Shown: piece by piece, positions 7,800 to 16,325 of the stretch
Position numbering within the stretch: the stretch's first letter is position 1
How the letters are laid out: every line of letters starts with the position of its first letter
Assembly: GCF_013337185.1 (NCBI RefSeq)
Contig: NZ_SWDE01000001.1
Coordinates: forward strand, 1,798,001 to 1,862,000
From: Serratia proteamaculans
GTDB taxonomy: Bacteria > Pseudomonadota > Gammaproteobacteria > Enterobacterales > Enterobacteriaceae
DNA length: 64,000 nucleotides
Direction: 5' to 3'
The notes under the pieces: generated by a model
Told to the model about the DNA's origin: nothing
What the model saw: the letters and a program-made list of their open reading frames with translations, nothing else
Database searches by the model: none
Program-made: the position numbers and the translations under genes

Positions 7800-8273
7800 T
7801 TATTGCACGTCCACCTTCAGGGTGGCGGTAGCGTTAAAGTCCCCGCCGCTCAGCGTGACCCCGGCCTTTTTCACCGGCACCATTTCCAACACCGGTAGCG
7901 TCGGATAGGTAAAGTTGAACCAGGTGTTGATCGCCTGTTTTTTGCCGCCTTTGATCAACGCAAGCCCCAGGTCGGTTTTATCGGTGGCCAACGCCGTAGC
8001 ATCGAACGCCGCCGCAGAGCCATCGATCTGCATCTTCAGCGCATTGGTGTTGTTGCCACTGCAACTGAGGGTGAAAACCACTTTGGTTTTGTACTGACTA
8101 CCGTCTACCAACGTGGTCTTCATGCTGCTGCCGAAATCGACGTCGATATCTTTACCGCCGTTGATCACACAGCTCATGGTCTGGATCACCCCTTTGACGG
8201 TGATCGGCTCATTGGCCCACCCCAGCGGTGCAACCAACAGCAGCAAAAACGCGCCGGTTTTTATCCCTTTCAT
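7800..8273 (-). CDS. Fimbrial subunit, tandem paralogue B
   Basis: A 157-residue pilin-type subunit with signal peptide, first Cys in VIQTMSCVINGG and second in FTLSCSG. It is paralogous to 7302-7787. Two starts are possible: an ATG at 8285 overlapping the preceding stop (ATGA), or the ATG at 8273 with an AGGG motif 5 nt upstream, which was preferred. The C-terminus ends KVDVQ rather than the aromatic-rich ending of most subunits. Confidence 0.83.
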   Translation of the reverse strand: MKGIKTGAFLLLLVAPLGWANEPITVKGVIQTMSCVINGGKDIDVDFGSSMKTTLVDGSQYKTKVVFTLSCSGNNTNALKMQIDGSAAAFDATALATDKTDLGLALIKGGKKQAINTWFNFTYPTLPVLEMVPVKKAGVTLSGGDFNATATLKVDVQ

Positions 8274-8281
8274 GGCAGCCC

Positions 8282-8878
8282 TCATTCATAGCTCAGGCGA
8301 AAATTCACCGTGGCGCGATAGGCTCCGGCCTGCAACGGTGCGCGGGTGCGTTCCGCGGCCACATACCACACCAGCACCTCGTCACCGGGACTGACAAACT
8401 GCGGCGTTCCCCGGCTGCCCAGCCGCACGTCCTGTTGACGACTGTCCAGCAGACGCAGCCCGATGCCGCTAACCCCCTGTACCTTAACCAGTTGCGGATT
8501 GTCCGCATCGGCCGGTGCCAGAAACCTCATGGTCATTACCGGCTGCTGTCGGCCCCAGCTCAGGTTGCCGCTGCGTTCATCACGGCTGGCACCGCTGCCG
8601 CGCAGACAATCACGCAGCCGCAGTGTCACCGCCGTGGCGGCGCTCCGTGCCCCGACCTTTGCCAACTCCGCCAACGGGGTCACCCCCAGCGTCACCGTCT
8701 GATCGGCAGAGTCCATCGCCAACCTGCAAGCCCCTTCGCTCAGCACGCCGCTGACATTAAGCGTGCCGTTGGCCCCTTCCACCTGCCAGTTATTGGGCAC
8801 CTGCCAGTTGTCGTCCGCCGCCCACAGCGGTGCTGACACCAGCCCCGCCAGCACCACGAGTATCCGGGTGGTATTCAT
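8282..8878 (-). CDS. Fimbrial minor subunit (larger form)
   Basis: A 198-residue pilin-family protein. The signal peptide MNTTRILVVLAGLVSAPLWA is followed by a Trp/Asn-rich mature N-terminus and the pilin core VSGVLSEGACRLAMDSADQT. The second Cys is in RLRDCLRGSG, and the C-terminal strand is ATVNFRLSYE. An upstream in-frame extension of 36 codons is not signal-like and was dropped. It follows the chaperone gene and may initiate assembly of the tip. Confidence 0.83.
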   Translation of the reverse strand: MNTTRILVVLAGLVSAPLWAADDNWQVPNNWQVEGANGTLNVSGVLSEGACRLAMDSADQTVTLGVTPLAELAKVGARSAATAVTLRLRDCLRGSGASRDERSGNLSWGRQQPVMTMRFLAPADADNPQLVKVQGVSGIGLRLLDSRQQDVRLGSRGTPQFVSPGDEVLVWYVAAERTRAPLQAGAYRATVNFRLSYE

Positions 8879-8903
8879 CCTGCCTCCCTGCCTGATGGCA
8901 TGT

Positions 8904-9662
8904 TTAACTGCCCGATTTGCCAGCGACCACCTGGCACGCGCCGCCGTTACAGCGGAATACCAACTGCGGACGACCGCCGTAATCATTGATATAAGTCAGC
9001 ACCGGGGTGGCCCCCAGCGCACCGGCGCTGGCCGATAGCATCGCCTGCCCCTTCGGCGGCACCATCAGGGGTTCAAACCCGGCCACACCACTGCCTTTAA
9101 CGCTGCTACCGGCGTCTACCAGCGTGATGTAATAAGGCGTCGGGTTATTGACCTGATAGCGATCCCCCTGGCGGGTTAAGGTCAGTTTTTGCTGCCATGG
9201 ATTGGCCAGCGCAGCTTTGTCCGGCACTATCGCCTGCGGGCGATAAAACAGCTTGATGCGCGTTTGTAGTGCAATTTGCAGCGTATTGGGCTTGTTGCTG
9301 CGCGGTGGGATCTCGCGCAAATTAAAGTAGTACAGCGTCTCGCGATCCTGCGCCAACAGCTGAGCGGCCGGCAGCACCTGCACCTTGACCTGGCTCTCTT
9401 TGCCCGGTTCTACCCGCTGTACCGGCGGCAATACTGTCAGCGGGCTGCTGATTTTGTTGCCCTGCGCATCTTCGATCCAGCCCTGCGCCAGATAGGGCAA
9501 CTGGGTATTTTGGTTTTTGACGTTCAGGCTGACCGATTTGTCGCCGCCATTGACGATCACCCGGGTGCGATCCAGTGAAATGGCCGCCCCGGCCTGGGTA
9601 CTGACCAAAGCCCCCAGCAGCGTGGCGACCATAAAAGCACTGCGTTTAACGTATTTGTTCAT
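8904..9662 (-). CDS. Periplasmic fimbrial chaperone (PapD/FimC family)
   Basis: A 252-residue chaperone that binds subunits by donor-strand complementation and delivers them to the usher. Signal peptide 1-27 (AGA|AISL); N-terminal Ig domain beginning ISLDRTRVIVNGGDKSVSLNV with the conserved YLAQGWIED and RETLYYFNLREIPP motifs. The Arg in LDRTR and the Lys in RIKLFYRP fit the positions that anchor the subunit C-terminus. A short tail contains two Cys (FRCNGGACQ), which suggests a disulfide. It follows the usher gene by 13 nt. Confidence 0.93.
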   Translation of the reverse strand: MNKYVKRSAFMVATLLGALVSTQAGAAISLDRTRVIVNGGDKSVSLNVKNQNTQLPYLAQGWIEDAQGNKISSPLTVLPPVQRVEPGKESQVKVQVLPAAQLLAQDRETLYYFNLREIPPRSNKPNTLQIALQTRIKLFYRPQAIVPDKAALANPWQQKLTLTRQGDRYQVNNPTPYYITLVDAGSSVKGSGVAGFEPLMVPPKGQAMLSASAGALGATPVLTYINDYGGRPQLVFRCNGGACQVVAGKSGS

Positions 9663-9675
9663 AGCTCACTCATGG

Positions 9676-12213
9676 TTAGGATGAAGAAGAAGAGGTGTCG
9701 GCAACGCTCAGCACCCGGCACGGCAACAGCAACGCCGACTCGCCCAATGCGGGCAGTTGCTCCGGCAGCGTAATCTCACAGCGGGCGGCACCGTCCCAAT
9801 GCACGGTCATGGTGTCGCCGTGCTGAATACCGCTGAGATACACGCTGCCGTTATCGCTGATGATGCCGGTATCCTGCTGGCGGGCATTGAGCACGGTAGC
9901 GCCAAACGGTGGCGTCGAGCCGTCCGCCAGGCGCACCACCGCCATGGCTTTTTCACCGGCCACCACCTCAAAACGCCGATAACCGATGGCCCCTTCGGTC
10001 AGGGTGGCCTGCGCCACCGAGCGCGATGCCTCCACGTTGTCGCCCAGTTGCTGCAGATCGATACTGGCGCGGTTGCGGTAGTAGCTGTTTACGTCCGGCA
10101 CCACCGCCTTGCCCCAGGCATTGGTGCGGGTGGTTGGCCCCTGGCCGCGCACTGGCACATCCGGTACGCCCTGAGTGTCGAGCATCAGCCGGGTGCCGCC
10201 TGATATGTTCATCCGGTGCAGCGCGGCCCCCTGCAGTGTGGCGGTCATGCCGCCGCGCGCCGTCATACCCAGCGAGCTATAGCGATTGGCCTGATAGCTG
10301 ATATTGCTGCTCAGTTCGGCGCTATCACCGCTGTGGGTAAAGTAGCCGCTGGCGGTGGCGCCGCGCCGTGCTGCCCCCAGGCGCATCTGGTAACTGTTGT
10401 GTTCATCGATGCGATCGTAATAGCCCAGATCCTGGCTGTTGTTGTCGCGGTTAACCGCGGCGTTGTAACTGACGGTGCCGCTATTCCCCCAGGGCAACGA
10501 CAGCGACAGCGACAGGCCGTTGTCACTGGTCTGGTTGTACTGGCTGCGGTAAGCCGACAATGACAGGCTGACATTTTTCATCTGGCCGACGTCGAAATAG
10601 CGTGACAGTGCCAGGCTGTAGCGATCGTTGGCCGGACGCTCCCAATAGGTCTGGTGGTTGTAATTCAGATAGGCGCTTAGCCCCAACTCGCGGAACTGTT
10701 TGTTGAAGATCACGGTGTACAGCTCTTTGCTGCCGTACTGGCGTACGCCGTATAAACGGCTGACCAGATAGTCCGCCATGCTCATGTAATCACGTTCGGA
10801 AAAGCGATAGGCGGCAAAGGTCACCTGGCTGTCGTACTCTTCAAAGCTTTTGGCATAGTTCAGCCGGTATGAAGTTCCGCTCAGGGTGCCGCCCTGCTGC
10901 TGCGGCAATTCCGCCCGCGAGCCGGTAATGTCGAACGACAGTGCGCCAAAGGCCATCAGATCACGCCCTATGCCCATAGCCAGTGCGTTGTACTCGCGGC
11001 CGCCAATGCCACCACCGAACAATGACCAGCCGTTGCTGACTCCCCAGGAGAATTCCCCGGTGGCAAACGCCGGCCCGTCACGGCGGTGCGCCACCTCGGA
11101 CGGTTGCCCCAGCGCAAACTTATAGCGCAGCGACCCCGGCCGGCTCAGATAAGGAATGCTGGCAGTATTCAGGCTAAAGCGCTGTACCGAGCCGTCCTGC
11201 TCCTCAACCCGCACGTCCAGCGCGCCGCTGACCGCATCATTCAAATCCTGAATGCGGAACGGGCCGGCAGCCACCTGGGTTTCATACAGCACCCGCCCCA
11301 ATTGGCTGACCACCACCCGGGCGTTGGTTTTGGCGACCCCAACCACTTCCGGCGCATAACCCCGCAGGTTGGGTGGCAGCATCGCATCGTCCGAGACCAG
11401 GCTGGCACCGGTAAAGCGCACGCTGTCGAAAATCGTCGAGTTCAGGTAATCCTCGCCCAGGGTCAACTTAGAACGCAGCGCCGGTAATGCCCGGTAAGCG
11501 TAATAACGACTCCAGTCCAGACGCCGTTCACTCTGCCGATTGTTTGCCGTCGAGCTGCTCGCCTGCGCCTGCCAGTCGGCGCGCAGCCGCCAGGCCCCCA
11601 GGTTACCGCCCGCGGTACCGTTGCCGCTCAGGGTGGAATCGGTACTGCGGCTCTGCTGGCGGTTGACCTGGCCATTGAGGTTGTAGTCCAGCAGTACGCC
11701 GGGAATACCTTCGTCCCAGCGTGACGGCGGGTCCCAGCTGTCGTCACTGTATTCCAGATAAGCCTGCGGGATAGAGAGGTAGAGCGATGAGGTACCCAGT
11801 TCGCCACGCACCGTCATGCCCTTCAGGCTGCTGAAGTTCAGGCAGTCATCGCGCCAACGCAAGCCGCTCAACACACCATCTTTCAGTCCGAGCTGTTTCA
11901 CCAGTTCCGGTGACAGGCAGGCTACGCTGCCTTTGGGATCGTCGGGCGGGGCGGAAAATACTACCGACTGCTCCGGCAATTCCTGCTGGTTGACATGCAC
12001 TGTCAACGTGTAGCGGCCCGGCATAATGAAACCACCGCGGGCAAACTGGCTGAGATCGATATTGGCGCGATCTTTGACGTCGAGCACGTCGGTGTTAAAC
12101 ACAATGTCGTCCGCCGCCAACGCCGGAGATACCGAAGCCCCCAGCGCCAGGGCAATAGCGACTCCCAACTGTGACAGGGGAGCCATGCGATAAACTGAAT
12201 CCTTACCAGCCAT
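9676..12213 (-). CDS. Outer-membrane fimbrial usher (FimD/PapC family)
   Basis: Outer-membrane assembly platform, about 845 residues. Signal peptide (cleavage near PALA|ADDIVFN), N-terminal chaperone-binding domain (IDLSQFARGGFIMPGRYTL), a 24-strand barrel with plug, and C-terminal domains ending with paired Cys (ARCEIT and LLPCRVL). The start at 12213 (MAGKDSVYRMAP) has an AAGGA 9 nt upstream; a longer start at 12234 lacks a ribosome site. Usher precedes chaperone here, the reverse of E. coli fim. Confidence 0.93.
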   Translation of the reverse strand: MAGKDSVYRMAPLSQLGVAIALALGASVSPALAADDIVFNTDVLDVKDRANIDLSQFARGGFIMPGRYTLTVHVNQQELPEQSVVFSAPPDDPKGSVACLSPELVKQLGLKDGVLSGLRWRDDCLNFSSLKGMTVRGELGTSSLYLSIPQAYLEYSDDSWDPPSRWDEGIPGVLLDYNLNGQVNRQQSRSTDSTLSGNGTAGGNLGAWRLRADWQAQASSSTANNRQSERRLDWSRYYAYRALPALRSKLTLGEDYLNSTIFDSVRFTGASLVSDDAMLPPNLRGYAPEVVGVAKTNARVVVSQLGRVLYETQVAAGPFRIQDLNDAVSGALDVRVEEQDGSVQRFSLNTASIPYLSRPGSLRYKFALGQPSEVAHRRDGPAFATGEFSWGVSNGWSLFGGGIGGREYNALAMGIGRDLMAFGALSFDITGSRAELPQQQGGTLSGTSYRLNYAKSFEEYDSQVTFAAYRFSERDYMSMADYLVSRLYGVRQYGSKELYTVIFNKQFRELGLSAYLNYNHQTYWERPANDRYSLALSRYFDVGQMKNVSLSLSAYRSQYNQTSDNGLSLSLSLPWGNSGTVSYNAAVNRDNNSQDLGYYDRIDEHNSYQMRLGAARRGATASGYFTHSGDSAELSSNISYQANRYSSLGMTARGGMTATLQGAALHRMNISGGTRLMLDTQGVPDVPVRGQGPTTRTNAWGKAVVPDVNSYYRNRASIDLQQLGDNVEASRSVAQATLTEGAIGYRRFEVVAGEKAMAVVRLADGSTPPFGATVLNARQQDTGIISDNGSVYLSGIQHGDTMTVHWDGAARCEITLPEQLPALGESALLLPCRVLSVADTSSSSS

Positions 12214-12307
12214 AACCCAAAATCCTTTTTCCATCGCCGGTCAATCAGCACCGGCGCAAACCTGAACGCCTCATGCGTTCATTCACCTATACGGGGCATG
12301 CAACCCG

Positions 12308-12847
12308 TCAGTAGTAATCCAGCTTGAAACGTACCGTGGCGCGATAATCCCCCGGCTGCAGAGTCTGGGTGTTACCTACCAGCCGCAGGGTGTAGGGCAA
12401 CACCAGGGTGCCGGGTTTTACCGCCTGCATCGGTAGCGCAATACCTGGCAACGCGATGCGCCCATCGCCATCGGCAATTTGCAGCGCTATGCCATGAGCG
12501 GCACCGGCAATGCGAAACCTTGTTCCGTCTGCCGGGCCATCGAAGGTGACCTGGAAGGTTTGCCAGTTTGGTTCGCGGGGATCGGGCCGCGACAACGTGC
12601 AGTTCACCAGACGAATTGCGAAGGGGTGAGTTGGCCCCTGCCCTTCTCGTATCAATTGGCCAACCGGTAAGGTGGGCAATACAATGGCCTGGGTACGGCT
12701 GCCGATATCAATGGCGCAGGCGGTATCGATAATCGCGCCGGTCATGCTGACGCTACCGTGCCCGGCAGAAGCCGTTGGTGTGGCCTGAGTGGCAGGCAAC
12801 CCGGCACTCAGGGCCAGTAGCGTCAGATATAAAAGAGGACGAGCCAT
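12308..12847 (-). CDS. Fimbrial minor subunit between pilin and usher
   Basis: A 179-residue pilin-fold subunit with signal peptide, SVSMTGAIIDTACAIDIGS core, second Cys in RLVNCTLSR and C-terminus ATVRFKLDYY. Its position directly after the major pilin is that of FimI/PapH-type proteins, which end or anchor the rod. That role is a positional inference. Confidence 0.82.
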   Translation of the reverse strand: MARPLLYLTLLALSAGLPATQATPTASAGHGSVSMTGAIIDTACAIDIGSRTQAIVLPTLPVGQLIREGQGPTHPFAIRLVNCTLSRPDPREPNWQTFQVTFDGPADGTRFRIAGAAHGIALQIADGDGRIALPGIALPMQAVKPGTLVLPYTLRLVGNTQTLQPGDYRATVRFKLDYY

Positions 12848-12888
12848 CTCCCAGCTCCTTAAGCCATGACAATCCGTTGTCAGGAAAT

Positions 12889-12908
12889 ATGCGGGGCGAA
12901 CCCCGCAT
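12889..12908 (-). terminator. Hairpin just downstream of the major pilin gene
   Basis: Perfect 8-bp stem (ATGCGGGG/CCCCGCAT) with a 4-nt loop, 28 bp past the pilin stop. The minus-strand sequence after it (ATATTTCC) is only weakly T-rich. Such hairpins in fim/pap operons favour excess pilin through partial termination or mRNA protection; which applies here cannot be told from sequence. Confidence 0.55.
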
Positions 12909-12936
12909 GTGAAGTAGCCGCTAATGCGGCATGGGC

Positions 12937-13485
12937 TTATTGATAGGCCAGGGTGAAGTCGACGATGGAGCTAAATTCGCCCGGGACAATGTCCACTGGC
13001 GTAGCAGTACCACCACCTGTAGGAGTGACATCAGGGTCCCCCTGTAGGTAGGCGGAGAACGCCAGCGTGTTGTCACCCTTCTGAATTTTTTGCGCCTTGG
13101 TAGCCTCACCCAGTTTGATCACCCGGCTGGCACCATCGGTAATGGCGATGCTGGCGCCTTTGGCCGTGCCGGTGATACCGAGCAAATCAGCGTTACCGGC
13201 GGAAGCGGCACCGGTAAAGGTGGCGGTGACGTTTTTCAGCGTGGTGACATCACATTTGTCCAGTTTGATATTGAAACTTTGCGCGGTGGATTTACCCTGT
13301 TTCTTCAATGCTACATTGGAGATCTGGCCCAGGTTGACCGTTTGGTCCACGGTTTCCGGGGTGATGGAACAAGGCGCGTCGATAATCGAACCTTTAAAGG
13401 TTACGGTGCCCGCCTGTGCAACAGATACTGTACCCATGGCCAATCCCAGGCCCATCATCAAAGTGACCAACTGCTTCATTTTCAT
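12937..13485 (-). CDS. Major fimbrial pilin (FimA-type)
   Basis: First gene of the operon, 182 residues. Signal peptide with cleavage at AQA|GTVTFKG; Cys residues in IIDAPCSITPE and IKLDKCDVTT; C-terminal strand SIVDFTLAYQ with the penultimate Tyr typical of type-1 pilins. A good AAGGAAAA ribosome site precedes the ATG. It reads from the putative invertible promoter segment about 130 bp upstream. Confidence 0.9.
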   Translation of the reverse strand: MKMKQLVTLMMGLGLAMGTVSVAQAGTVTFKGSIIDAPCSITPETVDQTVNLGQISNVALKKQGKSTAQSFNIKLDKCDVTTLKNVTATFTGAASAGNADLLGITGTAKGASIAITDGASRVIKLGEATKAQKIQKGDNTLAFSAYLQGDPDVTPTGGGTATPVDIVPGEFSSIVDFTLAYQ

Positions 13486-13599
13486 TTAAATTTTCCTTTT
13501 ATGGTTATGCAACACCGTCGCATAGGTTCCAATCACACATTGATTTACGTTCATCCATTTACGTTTGGTCGCCGGCTGCACCTGCCCACAGAACAGGGT

Positions 13600-13631
13600 A
13601 AAAACGCAACATTTTGGGCCAAACTGTTGCA
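13600..13631 (+). repeat. Left inverted repeat of the fim-like switch
   Basis: Core TTTGGGCCAAACTG at 13613-13626, repeated perfectly in inverted orientation at 13912-13925. Similarity extends outward: 10 of 13 flanking bases also match the other end, as would be expected for recombinase half-sites. The core resembles the TTGGGGCCA repeats of E. coli fimS. Confidence 0.85.
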
Positions 13632-13925
13632 TTTAGTGATTTATGCTGAGTAAATAAATATGACAACGGTATCAACCTAAGAATTTAGGAAGAAAACTCA
13701 ATTTAAGAACTTATCACTGGATAAAAACCGACAGGTGAATTTCATGAATAAGAAGGGAGGCTGATGAATATAAGAAAAGTATGAGTTGAAAAACTGGCAA
13801 GCCGTACTTAATATTTTAGTAAACAATTGAATTAAAAATATAAAAATAATATTTAGGAATATTCTCTTTCTCGTATTGACACCTTTTCACAGCGTAATTT
13901 AGGATATGTTCCAGTTTGGCCCAAA
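13613..13925. other. Putative phase-variable invertible promoter segment (fimS-like)
   Basis: Two perfect 14-bp inverted repeats enclose 285 bp, giving 313 bp overall, essentially the size recalled for E. coli fimS (about 314 bp). The segment lies directly upstream of the major pilin gene. A strong promoter-like sequence (TTGACA-18-TAGGAT) sits at its far end and points out across the right repeat, away from the pilin gene. Inversion would place it next to the pilin leader. The assembled orientation therefore looks OFF. No tyrosine recombinase (FimB/FimE/MrpI type) is encoded in the window, so it would have to act from elsewhere. Confidence 0.8.
13876..13905 (+). promoter_or_regulatory. Promoter inside the invertible segment (pointing away from the pilin)
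   Basis: Perfect -35 TTGACA at 13876-13881, 18-bp spacer, -10 TAGGAT at 13900-13905, ending 6 bp before the right inverted repeat. The E. coli fimA promoter likewise sits just inside one end of its switch. On the plus strand it fires toward sucD. Confidence 0.6.
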
Positions 13926-13938
13926 GTGTTACATTTTT
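13907..13938 (-). repeat. Right inverted repeat of the fim-like switch
   Basis: Inverted copy of 13600-13631: core CAGTTTGGCCCAAA at 13912-13925 is the exact reverse complement of the left core, and the outer flank (GTGTTACATTTTT) matches the left flank at 10 of 13 bases. Confidence 0.85.
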
Positions 13939-14110
13939 ACCCTTAATCCTCCCTTTATTATTACCCCACGAAATAGCCTTATTTATTGATAATATTCACG
14001 GCCAAATAGGGTGCCGCGTGAATAGGTTTGGCTTATTTTCAGGAATAATCCGGCGAATTCATTCAATAAATGAATAATTATAAGAAGTGGTATTTAGCAG
14101 ACAAAAAAAA

Positions 14111-14137
14111 CAGGGCCAGACAAAAAGTCTGGCCCTG
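14111..14137 (-). terminator. Rho-independent terminator of sucABCD
   Basis: Perfect 11-bp stem (CAGGGCCAGAC/GTCTGGCCCTG) with a 5-nt loop, followed on the minus strand by a run of eight T. It lies 30 bp past the sucD stop. The 3' UTR it closes is the equivalent of the region that yields the SdhX sRNA in E. coli. Confidence 0.95.
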
Positions 14138-14166
14138 CTCAAATAGGGCTTACTGCCAGCAGAAAA

Positions 14167-15039
14167 TTAGCGGTTCAGAACCGCTTTTACTGCCTCACCG
14201 ATGTCAGCCAGGCTGCGTACGGTTTTAACCCCTGCCGCTTCCAGCGCCGCAAACTTCTCGTCTGCAGTGCCTTTGCCGCCGGCAATAATGGCACCGGCAT
14301 GGCCCATACGTTTGCCTTTAGGCGCGGTAACACCCGCGATGTAGCCAACTACTGGCTTGGTCACGTGCTCTTTGATGTAGGCTGCCGCTTCTTCTTCCGC
14401 GCTACCGCCGATCTCACCGATCATGACGATCGCTTCGGTCTGCGGATCTTCCTGGAACAGCTTCAGGATATCGATGAAGTTGGAACCTGGGATCGGGTCA
14501 CCGCCGATGCCCACACAGGTAGACTGGCCCAGACCGGTATCGGTAGTTTGTTTTACCGCTTCGTAGGTCAGGGTGCCAGAGCGGGAAACGATGCCCACTT
14601 TACCCGGCAGGTGGATGTGGCCAGGCATGATGCCGATTTTGCACTCGCCCGGGGTAATAACACCTGGGCAGTTCGGGCCAATCATACGCACGCCAGCTTC
14701 ATCCAGCTTCACTTTCACGGTCAGCATATCCAGCGTTGGGATGCCTTCGGTGATGGTGATGATCAGTTTGATGCCTGCATCGATAGCTTCCAGAATGGAG
14801 TCTTTGCAGAACGGAGCCGGTACATAGATAACGGACGCGGTAGCACCGGTCGCTTCTACGGCTTCACGCACGGTGTTGAACACCGGCAGGCCCAGGTGCT
14901 CGGTGCCGCCTTTGCCCGGCGTTACGCCACCGACCATTTTGGTTCCGTAAGCGATAGCCTGTTCGGAGTGGAAAGTCCCCTGGCTACCGGTGAAGCCCTG
15001 GCAAATTACTTTGGTGTTTTTATCGATTAAAATGGACAT
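14167..15039 (-). CDS. sucD: Succinyl-CoA synthetase alpha subunit
   Basis: Converts succinyl-CoA to succinate with substrate-level NTP synthesis, in complex with SucC. 290 residues; CoA-binding N-terminal domain ([20 protein letters not shown]), GPNCPGVI and SRSGTLTYE motifs, and the active-site His in [10 protein letters not shown] near residue 247. Starts one base inside the sucC stop. Last gene of sucABCD. Confidence 0.98.
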   Translation of the reverse strand: MSILIDKNTKVICQGFTGSQGTFHSEQAIAYGTKMVGGVTPGKGGTEHLGLPVFNTVREAVEATGATASVIYVPAPFCKDSILEAIDAGIKLIITITEGIPTLDMLTVKVKLDEAGVRMIGPNCPGVITPGECKIGIMPGHIHLPGKVGIVSRSGTLTYEAVKQTTDTGLGQSTCVGIGGDPIPGSNFIDILKLFQEDPQTEAIVMIGEIGGSAEEEAAAYIKEHVTKPVVGYIAGVTAPKGKRMGHAGAIIAGGKGTADEKFAALEAAGVKTVRSLADIGEAVKAVLNR

Positions 15040-16205
15040 TATTTGCTCCCCACTGCCGCAACAACTTGCTGAGCCGCATCAGTCAGGCTGGTCGCAGCAA
15101 TGATATTCAGACCGCTGTCCGCCAGTTTCTTGGCGCCCAGCTCGGCGTTATTCCCTTCCAGACGCACCACCACCGGGACGTTAACGCCCACTTCGGCTAC
15201 TGCGCCAATGATACCGTCAGCGATCAGGTCGCAACGCACGATACCACCGAAAATGTTAACCAGTACCGCTTTCACCTTGTCGTCAGACAGGATGATTTTG
15301 AAGGCTTCGGTCACGCGCTCTTTGGTTGCGCCGCCGCCCACATCGAGGAAGTTGGCCGGTTCGCCGCCGTGCAGTTTAACGATGTCCATGGTACCCATCG
15401 CCAGACCCGCGCCGTTCACCATGCAACCGATGTTGCCGTCGAGAGCAACGTAGTTCAGCTCCCACTGTGCCGCACGGGATTCACGCTCATCTTCCTGAGA
15501 AAGGTCACGCATTTCACGCAGCTCAGGCTGACGGAACAGGGCGTTGCCGTCAGCGCCCAGCTTGCCGTCCAGACAGATCAGATCGCCCTGCTTGGTCACC
15601 ACCAGCGGGTTGATCTCAACCATGGCCAGGTCACGTTCCAGGAACAAGGTCGCCAGACCCATAAAGATTTTGGCGAACTGACCAACCTGCTTACCGGTCA
15701 GACCCAGTTTGAAAGCCAGTTCACGGCCCTGGTAAGGCTGTGGGCCTGCCAGTGGATCGATGGTCATTTTGTGGATCAGTTCCGGAGTTTCTTCCGCAAC
15801 TTTCTCGATTTCAACGCCACCCTCGGTGGATGCCATGAACACCACGCGACGGCTGGCACGGTCAACCACCGCACCCAGGTACAGTTCTTTATCAATGTCG
15901 GTCGCCGCTTCTACCAGGATCTGGTGAACCGGTTGGCCCAGCGCGTCAGTCTGGTAGGTCACCAGACGCTTGCCCAGCCAGGCTTCAGCGAAAGCACGGA
16001 TGTCTTCCTTGCTGTTAACCACTTTAACGCCGCCAGCTTTACCGCGACCGCCAGCATGAACCTGACATTTAACCACCCACGGGCCGGAGCCGATTTTGGA
16101 TGCGGCTTCTTCCGCTTCACGCGGTGTGGTACAGGCATAACCGGTTGGTGCCGGCATACCATACCGAGCAAACAGCTGTTTTGCCTGATATTCGTGTAAA
16201 TTCAT
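15039..16205 (-). CDS. sucC: Succinyl-CoA synthetase beta subunit
   Basis: Nucleotide-grasping subunit of succinyl-CoA synthetase; 388 residues as in E. coli. Starts [23 protein letters not shown]-grasp elements [21 protein letters not shown] and [10 protein letters not shown] are intact. Separated from sucB by 120 bp and overlapping sucD by one base. Confidence 0.98.
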   Translation of the reverse strand: MNLHEYQAKQLFARYGMPAPTGYACTTPREAEEAASKIGSGPWVVKCQVHAGGRGKAGGVKVVNSKEDIRAFAEAWLGKRLVTYQTDALGQPVHQILVEAATDIDKELYLGAVVDRASRRVVFMASTEGGVEIEKVAEETPELIHKMTIDPLAGPQPYQGRELAFKLGLTGKQVGQFAKIFMGLATLFLERDLAMVEINPLVVTKQGDLICLDGKLGADGNALFRQPELREMRDLSQEDERESRAAQWELNYVALDGNIGCMVNGAGLAMGTMDIVKLHGGEPANFLDVGGGATKERVTEAFKIILSDDKVKAVLVNIFGGIVRCDLIADGIIGAVAEVGVNVPVVVRLEGNNAELGAKKLADSGLNIIAATSLTDAAQQVVAAVGSK

Positions 16206-16325
16206 GATGTTCTATCCATTCAGTTCTGAAGGTTTTAGCCGAGCCATTTTGGCGGAAAACCGCATGACTTTAGTCGGCCACATAGCACAGAGTGTGGGCG
16301 CGGCGTACCGCGCCCATCAGGGTTA

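Larger units (their letters stand above)
13486..14110. promoter_or_regulatory. AT-rich control region of the fimbrial operon
   Basis: About 625 bp without a gene between the pilin start and the sucD terminator. It contains the putative invertible segment, with its promoter, and an AT-rich leader. No recombinase or regulator gene lies in it. Confidence 0.75.

Noticed and set aside
13486-14110. Small gene or recombinase in the fimbrial control region
   Set aside because: No open frame of useful length with a ribosome site and recognisable protein exists there; the region is AT-rich and explained by the switch.
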